Notes under the pieces: generated by a model
The model's input: the letters and a program-made list of their open reading frames with translations, nothing else
Database searches by the model: none
Told to the model about the DNA's origin: nothing
Origin: Candidatus Onthomonas avicola
GTDB lineage: Bacteria > Bacillota > Clostridia > Oscillospirales > Oscillospiraceae
Length of the DNA stretch: 64,000 bases
Reading direction: 5' to 3'
Assembly: GCA_018710845.1 (NCBI GenBank)
Contig: DVJB01000024.1
Span: 18,072 to 82,071 of the forward strand
Position numbers and translations under genes: made by a program
Part shown: piece after piece, positions 28,516-36,982 of the stretch
Layout of the letters: every line of letters begins with the position of its first letter
How positions within the stretch are numbered: position 1 is the first letter of the stretch

Positions 28516-29106
28516 ATGGCAGACTTTTTCCAACAGAACCCGGTCTGGACCCGCCCGCCGCAGCGCTTTACGATTGCGGACGGGCAGGTGGAGGTCGTTA
28601 CCGACCCGGGCACCGACCTCTGGCAGCGGACCTACTACGGCTTTCGCAACGACAACGCGCCCGTCCTGCAGGTGCGCACCGAGGAGCGGTACTTCTCCTT
28701 CACCGTGCGTACCCGGTTTGAGAGCAAGCGCCGCTTTGACCAGTGCGGCGTGGCCCTCTATCTGGACAGCGAGAACTGGCTCAAGGCCTCCATCGAGTAC
28801 GAAAACGGCGACTATCAGCGCCTCGGCAGCGTCGTGACCAACCACGGCTACTCCGACTGGGCGACCACCGACATTCCCGCCTCGGTGCGCGAGATGTGGT
28901 ACCGCCTCAGCCGCCGCGAGAGCGACTACTGCATCGAGTGCAGCGAGGACGGTGTCCACTTCCGCCAGATGCGCATCTGTCACCTCTGGGAGGGCGCGGG
29001 CGAGATTACTTTCGGCATCTATGCCTGCAGCCCGGAGCAGTCCTCCTTCCGTGCGGTGTTCTCCGACCTGGAGATCGGCCCGTGCCGTTGGGAGGCGCAC
29101 GTCTGA
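28516..29106 (+). CDS. DUF1349-like concanavalin-fold protein
   Basis: The 196-residue product is a single beta-sandwich with WQRTYYGFRNDNAPVL, DQCGVALYLDSENWLKASIEYE and GEITFGIYACSP, the pattern of DUF1349 proteins (related to yeast regulation-of-enolase protein 1). It has no signal peptide. The biochemical role is unknown; the fold often binds sugars. It is the second gene after the AIM24-like gene and is followed by a strong bidirectional terminator. Confidence 0.85.
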   Translation: MADFFQQNPVWTRPPQRFTIADGQVEVVTDPGTDLWQRTYYGFRNDNAPVLQVRTEERYFSFTVRTRFESKRRFDQCGVALYLDSENWLKASIEYENGDYQRLGSVVTNHGYSDWATTDIPASVREMWYRLSRRESDYCIECSEDGVHFRQMRICHLWEGAGEITFGIYACSPEQSSFRAVFSDLEIGPCRWEAHV

Positions 29107-29122
29107 CCTCCCCTTATCCAGC

Positions 29123-29169
29123 AAAAAACGCCAGCCTGACCGCATCGCGGCAACAGGCTGGCGTTTTTT
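29123..29169. terminator. Bidirectional terminator
   Basis: AAAAAACGCCAGCCTG and CAGGCTGGCGTTTTTT form a 16-bp stem between convergent genes, with T-tracts on both strands. Confidence 0.9.
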
Positions 29170-29183
29170 CTCCTATTCGGATG

Positions 29184-29834
29184 TTACGGCTGCTCCTTCC
29201 GGCTCTTGCGCTCCTGCGTGATGACCAGGATCACAATCGCCGCAGCCGCGACAATCATCATCACAATCAGCTGCATCACCGGGGACTCGTCGCCCGTCTG
29301 AGGAGTGGAATCCCCTTTGGAGCCGCTGGTCTTGTCCTCCGGCGTGTCGTCCGCAGGCGCGGTCGGGTCAACATAGGTGTTCAGGAAGGTCACCGCATCC
29401 ACCTTCTCCGACGGGCTGTCGCTGCTGCTGGCATAGACCTGGGCCTCCAGGCCGCCGCCGGCCGCGTTCGTCACCTGGATGGTGACGGTGTAGACCGCGT
29501 CGTCATAGGTCATGCCCTCGGTGCTCCCCGCCACCTGGCTCACGGTGTAGACATAGTCTCCCGGCTCGGTGTAGTAGAAGCCCTCAAAGGCGCCCGTGCT
29601 GTCGCCGGCGAGCAGCAGCTCCTCCTGCTCCGGCATCGGCGCGCCGTCGCGCGCGGCGATGGTGATGACGAACTGTTCTTCACTCTCTCCGTTGAGCGTG
29701 ACGCCGACCGGGAGGCAGGCCGTGCACTCATAGGCGGCCTCTGCCGCCTGCGCCTTGACAGGCATCAGCAATGTGGCCGCGAGCAGCACGGGAAGGACCA
29801 GCAATCCGCTCAGTTTCCGTATCGCTTGATTCAT
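29184..29834 (-). CDS. Small sortase-anchored pilin (Spy0128-like isopeptide domain)
   Basis: The 216-residue product has a signal peptide (to AQA near residue 32), a pilin isopeptide-type domain (about 35-150, with YTEPGDYVYTVSQV and VTIQVTNAAGG), a serine, threonine and proline linker, and the sorting signal TPQTGD followed by a hydrophobic helix and the basic tail KSRKEQP. It should be attached to the cell wall by the adjacent class B sortase. ATG at 29834 follows AAGGAGGT. It lies downstream of the sortase and the broken adhesin. Confidence 0.87.
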   Translation of the reverse strand: MNQAIRKLSGLLVLPVLLAATLLMPVKAQAAEAAYECTACLPVGVTLNGESEEQFVITIAARDGAPMPEQEELLLAGDSTGAFEGFYYTEPGDYVYTVSQVAGSTEGMTYDDAVYTVTIQVTNAAGGGLEAQVYASSSDSPSEKVDAVTFLNTYVDPTAPADDTPEDKTSGSKGDSTPQTGDESPVMQLIVMMIVAAAAIVILVITQERKSRKEQP

Positions 29835-29909
29835 TGTTTCAGGTACCTCCTTGCATGGACTTCGGGCAGGGCGGCGCAGGGGACGCATCCCGGCCCTCAG
29901 CCCATCTTG

Positions 29910-30659
29910 TCAGCTCACGCGGTCCAGCCGCCCGAAGATGACCACGCGTCCGTTGGTAGTTGCCTCTGCACAGGTGGACAGTCCGATCACCTTGTCCCCC
30001 GGGGCAACGCCGATCTCCCGGCTCTGCACCGCAATCTCGTCCACATAGTACAACAGCTCGCTCACGTCGCCCGCCGGCTGGGCCGTCGGGTTGTAGATCA
30101 CGCTGTCAAAGGCGTCCACCTGGACACAGGCGAAAATCGTGATGTCATAGGTGGCGTCCGGCAGGTAGAGCGTGCCGGTGGAGTGCAATTCAAAGTAATC
30201 GGTGTTCACAAACTCGACGACATCGCCGAACATCGCGCCGTTGTCCATATGATGTCCGTAGACAAGGGTATAGGAGTCGGAGAGGTCGCGGGCGTTGTCG
30301 CTGTCCAGAAAAATAGAGCCGGACAGGGCAAACTCGCCGTAGACGTCCTTGTTCACATACTCCATGTCATCGTCCCCTATGACGACGGGGTAGTCGATGT
30401 TGGTGTCGTCAATGGTCAGCCAGGCGCACACGTCGGGGTTGACGGCCCGCAGCTCCTCCAGGGTGGGGTTGGAGTCCGGGTCGCCGCCGGCGGCGGGCTT
30501 GAACTGCAGCAGGTCGCTGGAGAGGAACGCGCCGCTGTAGAGCATGGCGGTATCCCAGAGGGAGTAGCCGCCGTAGAGCAGCATGATCACAATCAGCGCC
30601 GCGGCAAGCATGCTGACCAGACGGTCGCCGAAGCGCGCCAGATTGGCCGCGGTGTGCAA
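29910..30659 (-). CDS. srtB: Class B sortase
   Basis: The 249-residue product has one N-terminal membrane helix (about residues 14-34) and a sortase B domain with the catalytic histidine in VYGHHMDNG, cysteine in GLSTCAEA and arginine in NGRVVIFGRL. It cleaves sorting signals and attaches or polymerises surface proteins outside the membrane. Class B sortases with adjacent small pilins build thin pili in Clostridia. It lies between the pilin and the broken large adhesin, in one operon. Confidence 0.93.
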   Translation of the reverse strand: MHTAANLARFGDRLVSMLAAALIVIMLLYGGYSLWDTAMLYSGAFLSSDLLQFKPAAGGDPDSNPTLEELRAVNPDVCAWLTIDDTNIDYPVVIGDDDMEYVNKDVYGEFALSGSIFLDSDNARDLSDSYTLVYGHHMDNGAMFGDVVEFVNTDYFELHSTGTLYLPDATYDITIFACVQVDAFDSVIYNPTAQPAGDVSELLYYVDEIAVQSREIGVAPGDKVIGLSTCAEATTNGRVVIFGRLDRVS

Positions 30660-30805
30660 GAGGTCACCCTCCTTTCAGCAGGTGGCGTCATCTTCAGGCT
30701 CGCCGGCCTGCCCCCGCCGGGCCGGGGCCCGGCGGGGAAAAATGCAGGCGGGAAGCGGGGGATTGTCTGTCAGGCTTTCCTGTCAGTCGTCCCGGCGCGC
30801 GGGGA

Positions 30806-31039
30806 TCAGGCGTCGCGGCGCTTGCCCAGGAAGAGGACCAGGGCGGCCACAGCCACGACCACCATCAGCGCGTAGGGGGCGATGTCGGTCACAATGCCGG
30901 TGGGGGTGGAGGCAGACTTGGTGTTGGTGATGCTCTCAACAGTCTCGTCGGCGATCACATTGCCGGAAACAACACCATCATTCGCGCCTACAGTATCCGT
31001 CACAGTGTAGCCCTGAGACACGCCGTCGGTCTCCGTCAC
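30806..31039 (-). pseudogene. C-terminal remnant of a large sortase-anchored adhesin
   Basis: The frame from GTG at 31039 encodes 77 residues: the end of an isopeptide-type repeat (VTETDGVSQGYTVTDT), the sorting signal TPTGI, a hydrophobic helix and FLGKRRDA. This is the normal C-terminus of a large pilus adhesin, without its body. The upstream fragment 31036-31227 supplies a matching N-terminus in a different frame. The two overlap by GTGA. A deletion of the central region is the simplest reading. Confidence 0.75.
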
Positions 31040-31227
31040 GGTGTATGCTCCTCCTGTGTGCAGGTCAGCACATCTGCGTTGAGGGTGGCGGCCGGCTGAA
31101 TCAGCGACATCACCGTGCCGAGAACCACCATGATTGCCAATCCTGTGATGAATGTTGCGTACGCTTTGCGGCGCGGGGCCCGGTGGTTTCTGCGGCGCCG
31201 GGCAGTGTCCCTGATGTGCTCAGCCAT
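31036..31227 (-). pseudogene. N-terminal remnant of a large sortase-anchored adhesin
   Basis: The 63-residue frame has an arginine-rich start, a secretion helix (FITGLAIMVVLGTVMSLI) and LNADVLTCTQEEHTP, the familiar beginning of large Clostridial adhesins, which usually continue into long repeats. It stops immediately in the wrong frame at the junction with the C-terminal remnant. Its ribosome binding site GGAAGGAGG and promoter (31366-31394) are intact, so the locus may still be transcribed. Confidence 0.75.
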
Positions 31228-31930
31228 ACGCCACACCTCCTTCCTTCGTATCTCACTTGGCTTACCGTTGTGCTGCGTCTCTCTTCCTGTATGCCAATCG
31301 GGGAAGCCGGCCCCGTTCCTGCTGCAAAATGTGGCAGCAGCCGAGTTTCGGTCCCAGTTTTTGTAATTATACCCTCCGCCGGAAAAGAAGTCAACCCGTT
31401 TTACATCGTAAAAATATTACGTTTTAGTATCATTTCCATTTTTTGGTGTTTGCTTGTATGGGGAAAACGCGCGAATTTGTTTGAATCGGCTCGATACAGC
31501 GCAGGAAATGGTCGAATCTCGCGAGCCGTTTTGTATTATTTTCCAATTATAATCTTATAATTCCGAATATTTCCAGTGCTATTAACAAGATTATCCATTT
31601 CTTATTCGAAATACTTCAGAGGGCCACCGCTGTCCCCCGCGCTGATTTGCCGCCGGAGGCAAGCTGTCCCTGCTGCCTCAAATCCAGGCCGTCCCCGTCC
31701 GGTTGGATAATAAACATAATATATATGCAATTTATGTATTGTTTTATATTTTAAAGTATTATCGTCATTTATCAAAAGTTTTTGGAATGGGTCGACTTGT
31801 ATTTTTGCCCATTTTTTCTCCTCCGTTTTGGTAAAAACCTGCTTTGCACGCATATTTTTGTTCCGGACGGGGAAGCTAGCCTCGTCGCCGAGGCACCGGC
31901 GGCGAGGACGTCAAAGGAGGATTGCAATCC
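31228..31930. other. Intergenic region with pilus promoter
   Basis: This 703-base stretch between divergent genes holds the pilus-operon promoter near 31366-31394 and long AT-rich tracts (31410-31600, 31700-31860). A minus-strand frame of 83 codons at 31602-31853 has no clear ribosome binding site or recognised domain, and I do not call it. No other gene is visible. Confidence 0.5.
31366..31394 (-). promoter_or_regulatory. Promoter of the pilus locus
   Basis: TTGACT (31389-31394) and TATAAT (31366-31371) are separated by 17 bases on the minus strand, 139 bases before the adhesin start. Confidence 0.75.
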
Positions 31931-32377
31931 ATGAAGAAGAAGACCGCCTCAGCGCTCAACGGCTATCTGGCCAACGTGGCTGTGGTCTATTTTAAGCTGC
32001 ACTGCCTGCACTGGAATGTGGTTGGGCGCGACTTTCTGCCGGTACACGCCTGGCTGGAGGAGCTGTATGAGCGCTTCGCCGCCCTGCTCGACGAGCTGGC
32101 CGAATGCCTCAAGATGTACGGCGAACAGCCGCTGGCCACGATGAAGGCCTATCTGGACGCCGCCACCGTGCGCGAGGCGGACGCCGAGGAGCTCCGCTCG
32201 GACACGGCGCTGTCTATGGTACAGGAGGACCTGCGCACCCTGCGTTCCCAGGCTGAGGCCATCCGCGCCGCCGCCGAGGAGGAGGGGCTGCACGCCGTCG
32301 CCGCGCAGATGGACGGCCATCTGGCCGACTATCAGAAGACGCTCTGGCTTGTCAAGGCAACGCTGAAGGGAAAATAA
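31931..32377 (+). CDS. dps: Dps/ferritin-like protein
   Basis: The 148-residue four-helix protein contains the Dps ferroxidase motif across helices 1 and 2 (LHCLHWNVVGRDFLPVHAWLEE region, then LLDELAE). Dps dodecamers oxidise and store iron and protect DNA during oxidative stress. ATG at 31931 lies ten bases after AAAGGAGG. The N-terminus is short (MKKKTASALN), so DNA binding through a long lysine tail is unlikely. It is a single gene with its own terminator. Confidence 0.9.
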   Translation: MKKKTASALNGYLANVAVVYFKLHCLHWNVVGRDFLPVHAWLEELYERFAALLDELAECLKMYGEQPLATMKAYLDAATVREADAEELRSDTALSMVQEDLRTLRSQAEAIRAAAEEEGLHAVAAQMDGHLADYQKTLWLVKATLKGK

Positions 32378-32393
32378 CCGTGACCCCTGTAAA

Positions 32394-32434
32394 GCGCCCG
32401 CTGCGGAGAGAAAAACTCCGCGGCGGGCGCTCTT
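32394..32434 (+). terminator. dps terminator
   Basis: GCGCCCGC-T-GCGGAG pairs with CTCCGC-G-GCGGGCGC across an A-rich loop, followed by TCTT. Confidence 0.8.
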
Positions 32435-32480
32435 GCGCGCGTATCTGCTGTTATTGCCGCTCTGCCCCAGCTTCGGGTCA

Positions 32481-33614
32481 TCAGAGCGCGCTCAGCGACG
32501 TCCCGGGGTAGTAGTGGGCAAGGATCTCTCGGTAGCCTTCTCCCGCCTTGGCCATGACGTTGGCTCCGTACTGGCTCATGCCCACCCCGTGGCCGTAGCC
32601 GGTGACATAAAAGGTGATGTTCTCCCCCTCACAGGAGAGGGTAAAGCTGGCCGAGCGCAGCTCAAACACGGCGCGCGCCTCCTGCGCGGTGAGTGTGAGT
32701 CCCCCTACCGTCACCCCGGTGAGCAGCCCGTCCGTGTCGTAGATCATCGGTCCGAACCAGCCTGCACAGTCCCCCTCCAGCACGATCTCCGGGTACTGTG
32801 CGCGCAGGCGCTCGGCTGCCTCGTCCGCCGTCATGGTCACCACACTGTAGTAGTTGGGGGCGTCCCCCTCTCCCTCCGGCGTGTCCACCACCGTGAGATA
32901 GGGCAGGTCCTCTCCCCAGACCGAGGCCGCCGACCGCGTCCTCCCGTCAGAGGAGGAGTGAAACGCGGCGAGAATCGCCTCTCCCTCCCAGGTGAGGTAC
33001 TCGCCGCCGGTGTCCTCGACGGCGGCGGTCAGCTTGGCCGCGTAGCTCTCCCGCTCGTCCTCCTCCCAGGCGGCCAGTCGGTCCTCCCGGCTCATCCACG
33101 CCTGACAGCAGGCGGCGTCACAGCACAGCTCCGCCTCCGGGTGGTTGTCCGTCGGATGGTCCATCCGGTAGAGGGCGTAGGTCCGCGCCGCCACCGCCTG
33201 CGCCCGCAGCGCCTGCTCCTGAAAGGCGGCCGGCATCTCCGCCGCCACCACGCCCCAGAGGTACTCCTCCAGCCCGAGCGTCTGCACGGTTCCGTCCTCC
33301 ATCCGCAGCCGGACAGACTGCCCCTCGGAGGGCGCCTCCTCTGCGGTGATCTCCTCCGCGTCAGTCCCCTCGGTCTCCGTGTCCGCCGCGTCCTCCTGCG
33401 CTGTCTCCTCAGCGGCCGCCGGCGTCTGCCCTGTCTCCCCCTGGTTATCGGATGGCGGCGCGGTCTCCGCCGAAAGAGAATCCCCCAGCTGCGCGTCCTC
33501 CCCCGCCGCGCGCTCCGTCCCGTCCGCCGCGGGTGCGGCGAGCAGAAAGGCCGCCGGCATCAGCAGCACCGCCGCCATCAGCGCGGCGGCGAGCAGCACG
33601 ATTCGATGCATCAT
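32481..33614 (-). CDS. spoIID: SpoIID/LytB-domain protein (stage II sporulation protein D)
   Basis: The 377-residue product has an N-terminal membrane anchor, a low-complexity Glu, Ala and Thr-rich spacer (about 30-100) and a SpoIID domain: LEEYLWGVVAAEMPAAF near 113, QAVAARTYAL, AAFHSSSDGRT, and the C-terminal GYGHGVGMSQYGA. SpoIID is a lytic transglycosylase acting on peptidoglycan during engulfment, which supports a spore-forming host. AAGGAG lies nine bases before the ATG. A general amidase-enhancer role is also possible. Confidence 0.92.
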   Translation of the reverse strand: MMHRIVLLAAALMAAVLLMPAAFLLAAPAADGTERAAGEDAQLGDSLSAETAPPSDNQGETGQTPAAAEETAQEDAADTETEGTDAEEITAEEAPSEGQSVRLRMEDGTVQTLGLEEYLWGVVAAEMPAAFQEQALRAQAVAARTYALYRMDHPTDNHPEAELCCDAACCQAWMSREDRLAAWEEDERESYAAKLTAAVEDTGGEYLTWEGEAILAAFHSSSDGRTRSAASVWGEDLPYLTVVDTPEGEGDAPNYYSVVTMTADEAAERLRAQYPEIVLEGDCAGWFGPMIYDTDGLLTGVTVGGLTLTAQEARAVFELRSASFTLSCEGENITFYVTGYGHGVGMSQYGANVMAKAGEGYREILAHYYPGTSLSAL

Positions 33615-33726
33615 AATTTAGCGCTCCTTGCAAACTATAAAAAATTCCGGTCCCAAAAGCACGCAAAATTACTGTCTTGCAACATCTATCCAAGCCATCT
33701 ATGACGGATTCCACCGCAAAAATTCA

Positions 33727-33759
33727 TTCCCGAGGAAGTTGGCATTGACTTCGCGGGAA
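33727..33759. promoter_or_regulatory. Inverted repeat over the citrate synthase -35 region
   Basis: TTCCCGAGGAAGT and ACTTCGCGGGAA are near-perfect inverted arms with an eight-base centre, covering the -35 hexamer. This is a good position for a repressor site. The protein that would bind is unknown. Confidence 0.45.
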
Positions 33760-33773
33760 AAATCCGGTATACT
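33745..33773 (+). promoter_or_regulatory. Citrate synthase promoter
   Basis: TTGACT (33745-33750) and TATACT (33768-33773) are separated by 17 bases, about 100 bases upstream of the gene. Confidence 0.75.
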
Positions 33774-33871
33774 TTTGACAGAAATCGTCTGCCGGTAGAG
33801 GGCATCATTGGGGCCGTCTGTGCGAATCCGGTTGGAACGGAATGAATTTTAGGAGAGAAGGCGTGGAACGC

Positions 33872-35239
33872 ATGGCAAAAACCCTATCTGAACAGACTGT
33901 CGATTTTATCCACGGGCTGAGCGGTTCCTATCTAGAAAACAGCTATATTCCCTCGGAGCTGTATCACAAGTATCAGGTCAAGCGCGGCCTGCGCAACGAG
34001 GACAACACCGGCGTCATGGCCGGCCTGACCCGCATCGGCAACGTACGCGGCTACTACATCCAGGACGGAGAGCGGATGCCCACGCAGGGCCAGCTCATCT
34101 ACCGCGGCATCGACGTGGAGGACCTGATTCAGGGCTGCTCGTCGGAAAACCGCTTTGGCTTTGAGGAGACTTGCTACCTGCTGCTGATGGGCAGCCTCCC
34201 CAACCGCACGCAGCTGGAGCACTTCCAGCAGGCCCTGGAGGAGATGCGCACCCTGCCGCCCATGTTCACCGAGGACACCATTCTGAAGGGACCCAGCCCC
34301 AACGTGATGAACAAGCTCGCGCGCAGCATCCTCGCGCTCTATTCCTATGATGAGGACCCCGAGTCTATGACGGTGGAGAATCAGCTGCGGCTGTCCATGC
34401 AGCTCATCGCGCGCACGCCGGTCATCGTCGCGCACGCCTACGCGGCCAAGCGGCGGTACTTTGACCACGAGTCGCTCTACCTCCATCTGCCCAAGGCCGG
34501 CCAGGGCACGGCGGAGACCTTCCTGTCCGTCGTCCGGCAGGACCAGCAGTTCACCGACGACGAGGCCAAACTGCTCGACCTGTGCCTGATGCTGCACGCC
34601 GAGCACGGCGGCGGCAACAACTCCACCTTTACCTGCCGTGTCATCTCCTCGTCCTATACCGATATGTTCTCCTCCATCGCGGCGGCGGTCGGCTCACTCA
34701 AGGGCCCGCGCCACGGCGGGGCGAATATCCGCTGCAAGCAGATGATGGATTACATCGCCGGGGAGGTCCATGACTGGAAGGACGACGAGGAGATCTGCCG
34801 CTGCCTGGTGCGGCTGCTGAAAAAGGAGGGCTTTGACCACAGCGGTCTGATCTACGGCATGGGCCACGCGGTCTATACCCTCTCCGACCCGCGTGCGGAG
34901 GTGCTGCGCCACTTCAGCCGGAACCTCGCCATCAAAAAGGGGATGGAGGACCGCCTGGACCTGATCGAGAGCGTCGAGCGGCTCACGCCGTCCGTCTTTG
35001 CCTATGTGACCGGCAAGGACAAGGTGATGTGTGCCAACGTGGACCTCTACTCCGGCTTTGTCTACGAGATGCTCAACATCCCGGAGGAGCTTTACACCCC
35101 GCTGTTCGCCACGGCGCGCATGGTCGGCTGGTGCGCCCACCGGCTGGAGGAGATCTTCAACCCGAGCCGCATCATTCGTCCGGCCTACAAGGCGATCTCT
35201 CCCACCAGCCCGTTTATCCCTCTGGACGACCGCGGCTGA
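33872..35239 (+). CDS. gltA: Citrate synthase
   Basis: The 455-residue product has the citrate synthase motifs HGGGNNSTFTCRV, GSLKGPRHGGANI and VDLYSGFVYEML, with the two catalytic histidines and the aspartate. It condenses oxaloacetate and acetyl-CoA. The N-terminus is longer than in short bacterial types, as seen in many anaerobic Firmicutes. ATG at 33872 is called; GTG at 33863 (seven bases after AGGAG) is an equally plausible start. It is monocistronic, and the acetyl-CoA would come from the PFOR encoded at 17398-20931. Confidence 0.95.
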   Translation: MAKTLSEQTVDFIHGLSGSYLENSYIPSELYHKYQVKRGLRNEDNTGVMAGLTRIGNVRGYYIQDGERMPTQGQLIYRGIDVEDLIQGCSSENRFGFEETCYLLLMGSLPNRTQLEHFQQALEEMRTLPPMFTEDTILKGPSPNVMNKLARSILALYSYDEDPESMTVENQLRLSMQLIARTPVIVAHAYAAKRRYFDHESLYLHLPKAGQGTAETFLSVVRQDQQFTDDEAKLLDLCLMLHAEHGGGNNSTFTCRVISSSYTDMFSSIAAAVGSLKGPRHGGANIRCKQMMDYIAGEVHDWKDDEEICRCLVRLLKKEGFDHSGLIYGMGHAVYTLSDPRAEVLRHFSRNLAIKKGMEDRLDLIESVERLTPSVFAYVTGKDKVMCANVDLYSGFVYEMLNIPEELYTPLFATARMVGWCAHRLEEIFNPSRIIRPAYKAISPTSPFIPLDDRG

Positions 35240-35341
35240 CTGTGGTACAATAGACAAAAGGCTCTTTTGTCAAATCCCCAGTCAATTGGTCGCCCTTTGC
35301 GGGGAGGGGGCCTTTCAAACTCCATACACAGATATTCATGA

Positions 35342-35372
35342 GGGCGGCCGCTTTTCTCTTGCGCGGCCGCCC
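35342..35372 (+). terminator. Citrate synthase terminator
   Basis: GGGCGGCCGC / GCGGCCGCCC forms a 10-bp stem; downstream bases include TGTTTTC. Confidence 0.65.
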
Positions 35373-35400
35373 ATCCTGTTTTCAGAAGGGAGATGAGGTC

Positions 35401-36720
35401 TTGAGCGCGTCCCGCAGCAATCGCCGTCGCCGCCGCCGTCGCAGCGCCGCCATCCTGAACCTGCTTCCGCGTCGGCTGAGTCCCGGCGTGGTGCTCAACA
35501 CGGTGTGCAGCATTATCATTGTCATCTGTCTGGTGATCGGCCTGTTCCAGTGGCAGGCCGAGCGGCAGCGGGCCGCCGAGGAGGCCGAGCGTCTGGCCGC
35601 CGAGGAGGCCGCCCGGCAGGAAGAGGAGGCGGCCGCGGCCGCCACAGCCGCCGCGACCTACGACTTCACCGTCGCCTTGGCCGGGGACGTCAACCTGGAC
35701 GACAGCTGGCCCACCATGACCTATCTCGCCGCCCAGGAGGGCGGGATCTCCGACTGCATCGACGCCGGCCTGCTGGAGCGGATGCAGAGCGCGGACCTGT
35801 TCTGCCTCAACAGCGAGTTCGCCTTCACCACCGGCGGGCAGGCACTGGACGGCAAGGCATACACCTTCCGCTCCGACCCCTCCAACGTCTCCATCTACCA
35901 GACGATGGGGGTAGACCTGGTGACGCTGGCGAACAACCACATCTACGACTTCGGCCCCGAGGGTCTGACGGACACCCTCGCCACCCTGGACGGGGCGGGC
36001 ATCGCCCACGTCGGCGCGGGCGAGACGCTCACCGACGCGATGACGCCCTACTACTGGGAGCACGACGGGGTGACCGTCGCCTTTGTCAGCGCCTGCTGCG
36101 CGGAGCAGAACCGCTTCACCCCGGAGGCCACGGCGGACAGCTCAGGCGTGCTGCTGTGCTATGAGACGGACAAGTTCGTCTCCGCCATCCAGACCGCCCG
36201 GCAAAACGCGGACTACGTGATTGCCTGCGTCCACTGGGGCACCGATTACGTCTACGAGGCCAGCGAGCAGCAGCGCGCCGACGCGCGGACTTACATCGAC
36301 GCCGGGGCGGACGTCATTGTCGGCTCCCACTCGCACTGCCTGCAGGGCATCGAGTACTATAACGGCAAGCCCATCTTCTACAGCCTCGGCTCGGGCTGGT
36401 TCAACGAGCGGACGCTGGAGACCTGTCTGCTCGAGCTGCGCTTCACCGGCGACGGCAACGGCGGGGAGATCACCGCCACCGTCGTGCCCGCCATCCAGGA
36501 GAACTGTACCACCCGCCTCACCCAGAGCGAGCAGGAGGCACAGCAGGTCTTCGACCTCATGCTGGAGTACTCCTTTGACGTGAACATCTCCGCCGACGGG
36601 CTGGTGACACCCGCCTCCGCACAGGCAGAGGACTCTTCTGCGGAGACAGGCGACACCACCGCGGAGGCGAGCGACACAACGCCGGAGGACACTTCACCGC
36701 CCGACGAGGCGGCATCCTGA
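35401..36720 (+). CDS. CapA-family (PGA_cap) protein
   Basis: The 439-residue product has an arginine-rich N-terminus, a membrane helix (about residues 35-55), an Ala and Glu coiled spacer and a metallophosphatase-like CapA domain: VALAGDVNLDDSWP, NSEFAFTTGG, TLANNHIYDFGPEGL, CVHWGTDYV and VGSHSHCLQG. CapA proteins act in poly-gamma-glutamate capsule export or cell-surface metabolism. TTG at 35401 is called because AGGGAG lies eight bases upstream and the longer frame runs through a terminator hairpin. The acidic C-terminal tail is unusual. Confidence 0.87.
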   Translation: MSASRSNRRRRRRRSAAILNLLPRRLSPGVVLNTVCSIIIVICLVIGLFQWQAERQRAAEEAERLAAEEAARQEEEAAAAATAAATYDFTVALAGDVNLDDSWPTMTYLAAQEGGISDCIDAGLLERMQSADLFCLNSEFAFTTGGQALDGKAYTFRSDPSNVSIYQTMGVDLVTLANNHIYDFGPEGLTDTLATLDGAGIAHVGAGETLTDAMTPYYWEHDGVTVAFVSACCAEQNRFTPEATADSSGVLLCYETDKFVSAIQTARQNADYVIACVHWGTDYVYEASEQQRADARTYIDAGADVIVGSHSHCLQGIEYYNGKPIFYSLGSGWFNERTLETCLLELRFTGDGNGGEITATVVPAIQENCTTRLTQSEQEAQQVFDLMLEYSFDVNISADGLVTPASAQAEDSSAETGDTTAEASDTTPEDTSPPDEAAS

Positions 36721-36732
36721 TTGCCTGAGTGA

Positions 36733-36773
36733 GCCGCACCCTGCCAAGCCTTTGCAGACTGACAGGGTGCGGC
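36733..36773 (+). terminator. CapA gene terminator
   Basis: GCCGCACCCTG / CAGGGTGCGGC forms an 11-bp stem 12 bases after the stop codon. Confidence 0.75.
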
Positions 36774-36813
36774 CGTTGCCGTTTCATATCCGATTGAGAG
36801 CTAGGGCCTTTAG

Positions 36814-36843
36814 GAGCGAGTCTGACCGGCTCGCTCTCATTTT
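36814..36843 (+). terminator. Second hairpin with T-tract
   Basis: GAGCGAG / CTCGCTC surrounds a nine-base loop and is followed by TCATTTTT, so it is a typical intrinsic terminator backing up the previous one. Confidence 0.7.
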
Positions 36844-36903
36844 TCGTCTCAGCGCCTCTGCCCAAGCAATTCTCATTCCTGCATCCGGCCGCCGGGGCAG
36901 AAG

Positions 36904-36917
36904 TGTGACAATATCAC
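36904..36917. promoter_or_regulatory. FNR/CRP-like site upstream of the trx operon
   Basis: TGTGACAATATCAC contains GTGA and TCAC half-sites around position 36911. This is about 40 bases upstream of the predicted transcription start, the classical class II activator position. A Crp/Fnr regulator is encoded at the other end of the same operon (39421-40080). Confidence 0.5.
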
Positions 36918-36938
36918 GGAAGCGCCGCCGAAATGGAG

Positions 36939-36944
36939 TATACT
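36939..36944 (+). promoter_or_regulatory. trx operon -10 element
   Basis: TATACT precedes trxA by 38 bases. The base run 17 bases upstream (ACGGAA) is a poor -35, as expected for an activator-dependent promoter. Confidence 0.5.
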
Positions 36945-36982
36945 AGAGGCATAACATTTCAAACATCAAGGAGGGCATATCC

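Noticed and set aside
30806..31227. Programmed frameshift joining the two adhesin remnants
   Set aside because: No slippery sequence or stimulatory structure is visible, and the middle of the adhesin is missing, so a deletion explains it better.
31602..31853. An 83-codon minus-strand frame
   Set aside because: No ribosome binding site or recognisable domain, and its composition switches from AT-rich to GC-rich halfway.
36752..36946. A 64-codon frame between capA and trxA
   Set aside because: It runs through two terminator hairpins and the trx promoter and has no family resemblance.
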